This document shows positions 14,714 to 20,248 of a DNA stretch of 20,248 nucleotides, piece by piece. The stretch is from positions 1-20,248 of the forward strand of contig JBFIHZ010000035.1 in NCBI GenBank assembly GCA_041601535.1. The letters are read 5' to 3'. Source of the DNA: JBFIHZ01 sp041601535. Lineage in GTDB: Bacteria; Pseudomonadota; Gammaproteobacteria; Xanthomonadales; SZUA-36. The notes beneath the pieces were generated by a model. That model saw only the letters and a list, made by a program, of their open reading frames with translations, was not told the origin of the DNA and did not search any database. Position 1 is the first letter of the stretch. Every line of letters begins with the position of its first letter. Both the position numbers and the translations under genes were made by a program.

Positions 14714-15838
14714 GTGGCGAAACACTGGATTTCCCACCCCAGGGTGGAGGGCACAACTTCACGGCAGGCACACTGCGATCTGCCGGAAAATACCTTTGAG
14801 CGCGAATTGGGCAAAGAAGGCTTTTTCGGCCCGGTCACGCATATGTACCATCGCAATGCGCCCACCGGCTGGTCGCGTTTCGAGGGCGAGCTCAAGCCGC
14901 GGGCGTTTGATACCACACATTTTGGCGAATTCGGCCCTTCGCCCTGGGATGCGCGCCGCCTGCTGTTCAATGCGCACGTGAAGATGCGCATCTGGGAACT
15001 GCAAACCAGCATGGATCACCTGGTGCGTAATGCAGACGGCGACGAACTGCTGTTTATCCACAGCGGCAGCGGTCACCTGTATTGCGATTACGGGCACCTG
15101 GAAATCACCGAAGGCGATTACATTGTGCTGCCGCGCGGCACCATGTGGCGGATAGAAAGCGCTGCCGTGATGCGCCTGCTGCTGATCGAGGCCACCAACT
15201 CATCGTACATGCTGCCCGACAAGGGGCTGCTGGGTCCCAATGCGATTTTCGACCCCGCCATGATGGATGTGCCGGCGATCAACCAGCGCTTTCTCGACCA
15301 GCAGGACGACTCAGAGTGGACCGTGCGCGTGCAAAGCCGCGCACGCATCAGCCAGATCACCTTTCCATTCAATCCGCTGGATGCCATCGGCTGGAAAGGT
15401 GATTTATGCCCGGTGCGCATCAACTGGCGGGATATCCGGCCGCTGATGAGCCACCGGTATCACCTGCCGCCTTCGGCGCACACGACCTTTGTCGCCAACC
15501 GCTTTGTTGTCTGCACATTCGTGCCACGGCCGTTTGAATCTGATCCGGCGGCATTGAAAGTGCCGTTTTTTCACAATAATGATGATTTTGACGAGGTCAT
15601 TTTCTATCACCAGGGCGAGTTCTTCAGCCGGGATAATATCCACCCGGGCATGATCAGTTTTCATCCCGGGGGTTTTACCCACGGGCCCCATCCCAAGGCG
15701 CTCAAAAACGCATTCACGCCAAAGGCCCCGGCTACTGATGAGGTGGCCGTGATGCTTGATTCACGTGATTCACTGAATGTGGATGAAGCTGCCGAATCCA
15801 TTGAATGGCATGGCTACGTTGATTCCTGGAAAGGCTGA
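14714..15838 (+). CDS. hmgA: Homogentisate 1,2-dioxygenase, short form
   Basis: HmgA opens the homogentisate ring to give maleylacetoacetate. The product has 374 residues, shorter than Pseudomonas (433) or human (445) enzymes. It keeps the cupin core with MYHRNAPTGWSRFEGELKPRAFD near the N-terminus and the iron-site region near the C-terminus: FFHNNDDFDE (probable His287 and Glu294) and FTHGPHP (His323). The His-Glu spacing is one residue longer than in the human HRNCMSE motif. The start is a GTG with GGAGAG five bases upstream. Its place between hpd and fahA fixes the role. It probably belongs to a distinct short bacterial branch rather than being truncated, as both ends look intact. Confidence 0.93.
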   Translation: MAKHWISHPRVEGTTSRQAHCDLPENTFERELGKEGFFGPVTHMYHRNAPTGWSRFEGELKPRAFDTTHFGEFGPSPWDARRLLFNAHVKMRIWELQTSMDHLVRNADGDELLFIHSGSGHLYCDYGHLEITEGDYIVLPRGTMWRIESAAVMRLLLIEATNSSYMLPDKGLLGPNAIFDPAMMDVPAINQRFLDQQDDSEWTVRVQSRARISQITFPFNPLDAIGWKGDLCPVRINWRDIRPLMSHRYHLPPSAHTTFVANRFVVCTFVPRPFESDPAALKVPFFHNNDDFDEVIFYHQGEFFSRDNIHPGMISFHPGGFTHGPHPKALKNAFTPKAPATDEVAVMLDSRDSLNVDEAAESIEWHGYVDSWKG

Positions 15839-15888
15839 GCCGTGCGCCAGCCGCAATGCATAACCCGAATACCTGTTAGGAGTAAAAA

Positions 15889-16875
15889 ATGAAACTGGCA
15901 TCGCTGAAATCAGGCGGCCGTGACGGCACCCTGATCATCGTCAACCGTGACCTGACCCAATTTGTGCCGGCCGAGGGCATCGCAGACACCCTGCAGCAGG
16001 CACTCGATCAATGGTCGGGTCTGGCGCCGCGGCTCAATGCCCGCTACCAGGAGTTGTGCAATGGCGAACTGCCTGACGCCCGGCCGCTGGAGCTTGAACA
16101 ACTGGCGGCGCCGCTGCCGCGGGCCTACGAGTTTGTCGACGGCAGCGCTTATCTGCCGCACGTGGAACGGGTGCGCAAGGCGCGCGGAGCCGAAGTGCCG
16201 GAGTCCTTTTACTCCGATCCGCTAATGTATCAGGCCACCTCCGCGGGTTTCCTGGCGCCGCGCGACCCGGTGCTGGTCCTCAGTGAAGACTACGGCATCG
16301 ACTTTGAATCGGAAGTGGTGGTGGTAACAGATGACGTGCCAATGGGCGTGGATGCAGCCGCCGCGGCCGATCACATCCAACTGATCGGCCTGGTGAATGA
16401 CGTGAGCCTGCGCAATCTGATACCGGCGGAACTGGCCAAGGGGTTTGGCTTCCTCCAATCCAAACCGCGCTCCGCCTTATCGCCGGTTTTCGTCACGCCA
16501 GACGAGTTGGGTGATAGCTGGAAAAACTCTACCGTGCACTTGCCGCTGCACTCCTGGCTGAATGGTGAGTTGTTCGGCCAGCCGCAAGCCGGGCAAGACA
16601 TGCAATTCAACTTTGCTCAATTGGTGGCCCATGCAGCCCGAACCCGGCCATTGGCAGCCGGCACGCTGGTCGGTTCCGGCACGGTGGCCAACCAGGATGT
16701 TGAACTGGGCGCATCCTGCCTGGCGGAAAAGCGTATGCTGGAAATCATCGCCAACGGTAAACCCAGCACGCCGTTTATGCGGTTTGGCGATTCCATCCGT
16801 ATCGACATGATGGATGTTCACGGAAAATCCATATTTGGCGCCATTAAACAGGTTATAAAGCAAGCCGGGGTTTAA
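15889..16875 (+). CDS. fahA: Fumarylacetoacetate hydrolase
   Basis: This enzyme hydrolyses fumarylacetoacetate to fumarate and acetoacetate, the last step of tyrosine degradation. The 328-residue product is the short bacterial type (the human enzyme is 419). It has the probable metal ligands Asp110 (YSDPLMY), Glu140 and Glu142 (IDFESEVVVV) and Asp171 (GLVNDVSLRN), and the late FAH block GTLVGSGTVANQD with ELG. AGGAG precedes the ATG by eight bases. It follows hmgA after 50 bases. No maleylacetoacetate isomerase gene lies next to it, so that step must be encoded elsewhere, or occur without an enzyme. Other FAH-fold hydrolases look similar, but the context is decisive. Confidence 0.94.
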   Translation: MKLASLKSGGRDGTLIIVNRDLTQFVPAEGIADTLQQALDQWSGLAPRLNARYQELCNGELPDARPLELEQLAAPLPRAYEFVDGSAYLPHVERVRKARGAEVPESFYSDPLMYQATSAGFLAPRDPVLVLSEDYGIDFESEVVVVTDDVPMGVDAAAAADHIQLIGLVNDVSLRNLIPAELAKGFGFLQSKPRSALSPVFVTPDELGDSWKNSTVHLPLHSWLNGELFGQPQAGQDMQFNFAQLVAHAARTRPLAAGTLVGSGTVANQDVELGASCLAEKRMLEIIANGKPSTPFMRFGDSIRIDMMDVHGKSIFGAIKQVIKQAGV

Positions 16876-16932
16876 ATCCGTACCGGGCATCGGTCATAAT
16901 CCCCTTCACGACTCAAGGAGGTGGCTGCCACA

Positions 16933-17355
16933 ATGCCTACGAACAGATTCAAGCAACGGCCATGGCGAATGGCCCCTCGACCAAACGCGCTGGGCGCGTT
17001 GCTGCTGACACCCGTGCTGTTGACGCTGGTTGCCTGTGCCACCGCCAAACCCCAACCTGACGCATTTGCCGATGCGGAACAGGCCATCGACAAGGCAGTC
17101 CAGGCAGGGGCGGAACAGAACGCCCCGGTGGAGCTTAGATTCGCCCGTGAAAAACTGGCAGAAGCCCGCAAAGGCATGGAATACAAACAGTTCGACAAGT
17201 CTTTTTATCTGTTGGAACAGTCCGAGATCAATTCGGACCTGGCCATTGAAAAATCCCGCGCTGCTGAAATCCGCAACCAGGTTGCCGAACTGGCGCGTGA
17301 AAATGAACTGCTTCGGGAAGACTTCGTCAATACGTTTGGGGAGGAGTTCAATTGA
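16933..17355 (+). CDS. DUF4398 lipoprotein
   Basis: The 140-residue product has a lipoprotein signal with lipobox LVAC and lipidated Cys35, so it should be anchored in a membrane facing the periplasm. After it comes a DUF4398-type helical region (ADAEQAIDKAVQAG, FAREKLAEARKGMEY, FYLLEQSEINSDLAIEKSRAAEIR) that resembles a helical hairpin, then a coiled tail. The molecular function of DUF4398 is unknown. The start is the ATG at 16933, downstream of AAGGAGG with a long 11-base spacing; a GTG at 16921 or ATG at 16969 are alternatives. It ends with a TTGA overlap onto the next gene, so the two proteins are probably made together and may work as a pair. It begins 57 bases after fahA without an obvious terminator between. 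Confidence 0.85.
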   Translation: MPTNRFKQRPWRMAPRPNALGALLLTPVLLTLVACATAKPQPDAFADAEQAIDKAVQAGAEQNAPVELRFAREKLAEARKGMEYKQFDKSFYLLEQSEINSDLAIEKSRAAEIRNQVAELARENELLREDFVNTFGEEFN

Positions 17356-18341
17356 GCACACAGCGTCTCAATGGGTGGCTGCTGGCAGCGCTGCTGGTTT
17401 CTCTTTCCGCCTGCACCAGCGCGCCGAAAAAGGATCTGGCCCTGGAACAGGTCCGGGTGAAGCTCGATGAACTCAAGGCCAACACCGAACTGGCCGGCTA
17501 CGCCCCGCTGGCCCTGGGTGAAGCAGAGCGTGCCTTGCGGCTGGCTGAAACCTCATCAGGCAACGAAACCCAACGCAATCACCTGTTGTATATGGCGGAT
17601 CGCCGCATTCAGATAGCCCGCGCAGTTGCCCAGCGTGAACAGTTGGAAAGCGAGTTTCGTAACCTGCAGGACGAGCGCAGCCGCATCCTGGTGCGCGCCA
17701 GTCAGCTTGAAGCGGAGCGGGCCAGGCGTGAGGCCGACCGGGCCCGCATGATGTCCCAGGCCACGGCTGAAGAAGCCGAACGCGCCCGTCAGCTGGCCGA
17801 GCAGGCACAGCAACGCGAAGCCCAATCAGCCCGTTCCGCCGAACAGGCTCAATTGGAGGCCGAACAGGCCAAGGCCCTGGCAGCCTCCAGCGCCACCGCC
17901 GCCGACCTGGCCCGGCGCGAAGCCGAATTGGCCTCTGAACAGGCCCAGTCATTGCGCCGGCAACTGGAAAACCTTCAATTACGCCAGACGGAAAGCGGTG
18001 TGGTGGTCACCCTCGGTGATGTTCTGTTTGAAACCGGGCAAACAGACCTCAAAAACGAGGCCCAGGCCAGCCTGGTGGAAGTGGTTGACCTGTTACAGAG
18101 CGAACCCGACAAGAAAATCCGCATCGAAGGGCACACTGACTCGGTAGGCAGCGCCGCGGCCAACCTGCAGCTGTCTGCCAGGCGGGCTGAATCGGTTCGC
18201 CAGGCACTGGTTTCGCTGGGCGTGGACGATGGCCGTTTCACCACGGTGGGTATGGGAGAAGATTTCCCGATTGCCAGCAATGAGACCGAGGATGGACGCA
18301 AGCGAAACCGCCGCGTGGATGTCATTTTGCTGGATAAATAG
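17352..18341 (+). CDS. DUF4398/OmpA-type peptidoglycan-binding lipoprotein
   Basis: The 329-residue product begins with a TTG that overlaps the preceding stop as TTGA, with GGAGG about eight bases upstream. It has a lipobox SLSAC (Cys21), a DUF4398-like helical region (about residues 30-95), and a long Ala/Glu/Arg/Gln-rich coiled coil (about 95-210). It ends in an OmpA C-terminal domain (about 213-327) with LFETGQTDL, EGHTDSVG, NLQLSARRAESV and GRKRNRRVDV; the Asp and Arg of these motifs bind diaminopimelate in peptidoglycan. It probably links the outer membrane to the cell wall through a long spacer, next to its short partner. Its precise job is unknown. A terminator-like hairpin follows at 18411. 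Confidence 0.92.
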   Translation: MSTQRLNGWLLAALLVSLSACTSAPKKDLALEQVRVKLDELKANTELAGYAPLALGEAERALRLAETSSGNETQRNHLLYMADRRIQIARAVAQREQLESEFRNLQDERSRILVRASQLEAERARREADRARMMSQATAEEAERARQLAEQAQQREAQSARSAEQAQLEAEQAKALAASSATAADLARREAELASEQAQSLRRQLENLQLRQTESGVVVTLGDVLFETGQTDLKNEAQASLVEVVDLLQSEPDKKIRIEGHTDSVGSAAANLQLSARRAESVRQALVSLGVDDGRFTTVGMGEDFPIASNETEDGRKRNRRVDVILLDK

Positions 18342-18410
18342 GCTGCGAAACCTGCCCAAATTACGGCACTTGATCGCAAAGCATGAACTGCAGTTCGTGT
18401 GATACCGCCT

Positions 18411-18444
18411 GGCACGCGGCAACGGTTGCCGTGCCCTGATTTTT
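18411..18444 (+). terminator. Probable intrinsic terminator after the OmpA-type gene
   Basis: GGCACG / CGTGCC plus inner GCAAC / GTTGC with a 2-base bulge form a strong hairpin, followed after four bases by five T. It lies 70 bases after the stop at 18341. A 12-bp palindrome GAACTGCAGTTC (18385-18396) precedes it, with no known role. Confidence 0.6.
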
Positions 18445-18476
18445 GCGTTAGTGTAAGGGCATAAGTATGGTATATC
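18443..18476 (+). promoter_or_regulatory. Candidate promoter for the YdcH-type gene
   Basis: TTGCGT (18443-18448) is followed 17 bases later by TATGGT (18466-18471), and an extended -10 TGG-TATATC overlaps it. A start near 18480 would give a leader of about 170 bases before the ATG at 18652. The stretch 18480-18640 holds only a small CACTG / CAGTG hairpin (18594-18608) and no ORF with a ribosome binding site. Confidence 0.4.
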
Positions 18477-18651
18477 TCCTCAAAATCGGAGTTCGCGGAT
18501 GATGGCTGCGCCGGCCCAGCCCGTCGCCTGTCGCTTCCTGAACTTCGCTCCTTTCTGTCCACTCAACTCAAGCCAACATCCTGACACGCTCTGCACTGAC
18601 CTGCAGTGGTTCGCGTGCGCGGGTGTTATGGCTCCCATTCGGAGGTAAGCA

Positions 18652-18867
18652 ATGTTTGAACACCGTCAGGAAAAGATGGAAAAACTGATGAAAGAGAATA
18701 AAGAATTTCTGCGTGTCTTTAACCGCCATCAGGCGCTGGACAAGCGCGTTACTGCAGCAGAAATCGGCACGGCGCCAATGGAAGACCTGGCATTGAACCA
18801 GCTTAAGAAAGAAAAGTTATGGGCCAAGGACCGGCTTGCTCGCATGATGGATGCAAACAACGTCTGA
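18652..18867 (+). CDS. DUF465 / YdcH-family small protein
   Basis: The 71-residue product is nearly all helical and charged: MFEHRQEKMEKLMKENKEF, then FNRHQALDKRVTAAE, then LNQLKKEKLWAKDRLARMM. The pattern with an HQALDKR-type turn followed by LKKEKLxAKDRL matches the DUF465 (YdcH) family, small cytoplasmic helical-hairpin proteins of unknown function common in proteobacteria. GGAGG lies seven bases before the ATG. It forms a single-gene unit, with a strong terminator 25 bases downstream. Confidence 0.88.
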   Translation: MFEHRQEKMEKLMKENKEFLRVFNRHQALDKRVTAAEIGTAPMEDLALNQLKKEKLWAKDRLARMMDANNV

Positions 18868-18891
18868 ACCGCCGATACAACCATAGAACAG

Positions 18892-18924
18892 GCGGCCGGG
18901 TAATTCGCCCGGCCGCTTTTTTTT
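18892..18924 (+). terminator. Strong intrinsic terminator
   Basis: A perfect 9-bp GC-rich stem GCGGCCGGG / CCCGGCCGC with a 7-base loop is followed at once by eight T. It ends the transcript of the YdcH-type gene. Confidence 0.92.
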
Positions 18925-19061
18925 GCGGCCAGCCCAGCCCCGCCCGGGGATGGCATTGGCTGCAGCCGTGAACTGGCTGCCTGCGGATTTCTTGCGGCAG
19001 CCTGCCTTGGCCGCTGCCGTTGCGGCACGCCCACAGCGCCAGCGGACCATGACGGATGTCA

Positions 19062-19091
19062 TTGGATAATTGTCCGGCTTTGGTGCAATAT
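19062..19091 (+). promoter_or_regulatory. Weak candidate promoter of the cystathionine beta-synthase gene
   Basis: TTGGAT (19062-19067) and CAATAT (19086-19091) are 18 bases apart, about 100 bases before the ATG at 19194. The gene follows a strong terminator, so it needs its own promoter somewhere in 18925-19193; this is the best match seen, and it is only moderate. Confidence 0.35.
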
Positions 19092-19193
19092 GCGGGCCAG
19101 TTTTTACACCCAATACTCGCTGACCGGCCCGGCCGGGCAGCCCAATGGCCAAAGCCGTACCAGTCGCGGCAAGCTGCCAGGAGAATGTGACCC

Positions 19194-20248
19194 ATGGAAG
19201 TCTTCGCCAATGTGCTTGAACTCATCGGAAACACACCGGTGGTGCGCATCAATCATCTGGATACCGGCCCTTGTGAACTCTATATCAAGCTGGAAAGCCA
19301 GAACCCCGGCGCTTCGATCAAGGACCGCATCGGTCTGCAAATGATCGAGGACGCGGAAAAAGCCGGCCTGATCAAACCGGGCGGAACCCTGGTCGAAGGT
19401 ACTGCGGGAAATACCGGTCTGGGTCTGGCGCTGGTTGCCGCGCAGAAAGGTTACCGCCTGATTCTGGTCATTCCGGACAAGATGAGCCGGGAGAAAATCT
19501 CCAACCTGAAGGCCATGGGCGCCGAAGTAGTGCTTACACGCTCAGACGTGGCCAAGGGCCATCCGGAGTATTACCAGGACCTGGCCAAGCGCCTGGCGGA
19601 TGAAATGGACGGGGCCTTTTTCATTAACCAGTTTGGCAACCCGTCAAATCCCAAAGTACATCAGCAGGTGACCGGACCGGAAATCTGGCGGCAGATGGGC
19701 AGCGATCTGGATGCCATTGTGCTGGGCGTGGGGTCCAGTGGCACCGTCACCGGTTTGTCGCGATTTTTCGCCGAAACCGCACCGCAGGTGGAATTGATCC
19801 TGGCAGATCCGGTGGGCTCGATATTGGCCGAATACATCAATGAAGGCACGCTGTCCAGCAAAAGCAGCAGCTGGATGGTGGAGGGCATTGGCGAAGATTT
19901 CCTGCCCACCATCAGCGACTTCACGCGGGTGAGCAAGGCCTATGCCATTTCCGACCGGGAAAGCTTTCTGACCGGCCGGGAGTTGCTGCAGCGCGAAGGC
20001 ATTCTCGGGGGTTCTTCCACCGGCACGCTGGTGGCTGCCGCCCTGCGCTACTGCCAGGAACAGACTGAGCCGAAAAAAGTGCTGACGTTTTGTTGTGACA
20101 CCGGTAACCGTTACCTGTCCAAGATGTACAACGATTTCTGGATGCGTGACCTGGGCTTTATCGAGACCGAACAATTCGGCGACCTGCGTGACCTGATTGC
20201 CCGGCCATACTCCAGCCATGACACCATCACGGTGTCACCGGACGAGCC
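19194..20248 (+). CDS. cbs: Cystathionine beta-synthase, C-terminus cut by window end
   Basis: This PLP enzyme joins serine and homocysteine to cystathionine, the first step of reverse transsulfuration to cysteine. The visible 351 codons cover the fold-type II catalytic domain: LIGNTPVVRI, the PLP lysine in GASIKDRIG, GTAGNTGLGLA, the phosphate loop GVGSSGTVTG and GILGGSSTG. DVAKGHPEYY and VEGIGEDFLP favour cystathionine beta-synthase over the closely related O-acetylserine sulfhydrylase. The reading frame is open at the window edge, where RPYSSHDTITVSPDE looks like the beginning of a C-terminal CBS-domain pair. AGGAG lies about ten bases before the ATG. A cystathionine gamma-lyase gene would be expected further downstream but is not visible. 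Confidence 0.9.
   Translation, partial: MEVFANVLELIGNTPVVRINHLDTGPCELYIKLESQNPGASIKDRIGLQMIEDAEKAGLIKPGGTLVEGTAGNTGLGLALVAAQKGYRLILVIPDKMSREKISNLKAMGAEVVLTRSDVAKGHPEYYQDLAKRLADEMDGAFFINQFGNPSNPKVHQQVTGPEIWRQMGSDLDAIVLGVGSSGTVTGLSRFFAETAPQVELILADPVGSILAEYINEGTLSSKSSSWMVEGIGEDFLPTISDFTRVSKAYAISDRESFLTGRELLQREGILGGSSTGTLVAAALRYCQEQTEPKKVLTFCCDTGNRYLSKMYNDFWMRDLGFIETEQFGDLRDLIARPYSSHDTITVSPDE

Overview
The window looks like a chromosomal segment of a gammaproteobacterium with fairly high GC. The evidence is the block on the minus strand, rpsB-tsf-pyrH-frr-uppS-cdsA-dxr-rseP-bamA-skp-lpxD, which is the classic gammaproteobacterial order. The Cys-rich exported protein and the DUF4398/OmpA lipoproteins would suit an environmental or marine lineage near Chromatiales, Xanthomonadales or Woeseiales, but the genus cannot be fixed from this sequence alone.

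Region 1 (1-11300, minus strand) is read from rpsB towards lpxD. It begins with a good sigma-70 promoter and a folded leader upstream of rpsB. It then covers translation factors (S2, EF-Ts, ribosome recycling factor), UMP kinase, undecaprenyl-PP synthase, CDP-diglyceride synthase, DXP reductoisomerase, the site-2 protease RseP, the outer-membrane assembly protein BamA, the chaperone Skp and the start of LpxD. Several junctions are ATGA or short stop/start overlaps, so translation is probably coupled. The theme is translation plus building of the cell envelope. Two proteins are unusual: S2 carries a roughly 120-residue Lys/Ala/Glu-rich tail, and BamA has a perfect EF-hand-type calcium loop in a surface loop.

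Region 2 (11300-13030) is accessory. It holds a gene for a small exported ten-cysteine protein with a sigma-54-like promoter. After it come about 920 bases without a convincing large gene. This stretch contains a chain of short hairpins, a possible 37-residue ORF with a strong ribosome binding site, two tandem hairpins ending in a short T run, and two near-identical copies of a 105-bp repeat.

Region 3 (13032-16875) is a tyrosine/homogentisate degradation cluster. A MarR-family regulator lies divergent to hpd-hmgA-fahA. A 26-bp palindrome lies between the -35 and -10 boxes of the hpd promoter and overlaps the -10, an obvious candidate operator. The cluster as seen here has no maleylacetoacetate isomerase gene.

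Region 4 (16933-20248, plus strand) has two translationally coupled lipoproteins of the DUF4398 type, the second ending in an OmpA-type peptidoglycan-binding domain. A small DUF465/YdcH protein with a strong terminator follows. The window ends inside a cystathionine beta-synthase gene, cut just where its C-terminal regulatory domain would begin.
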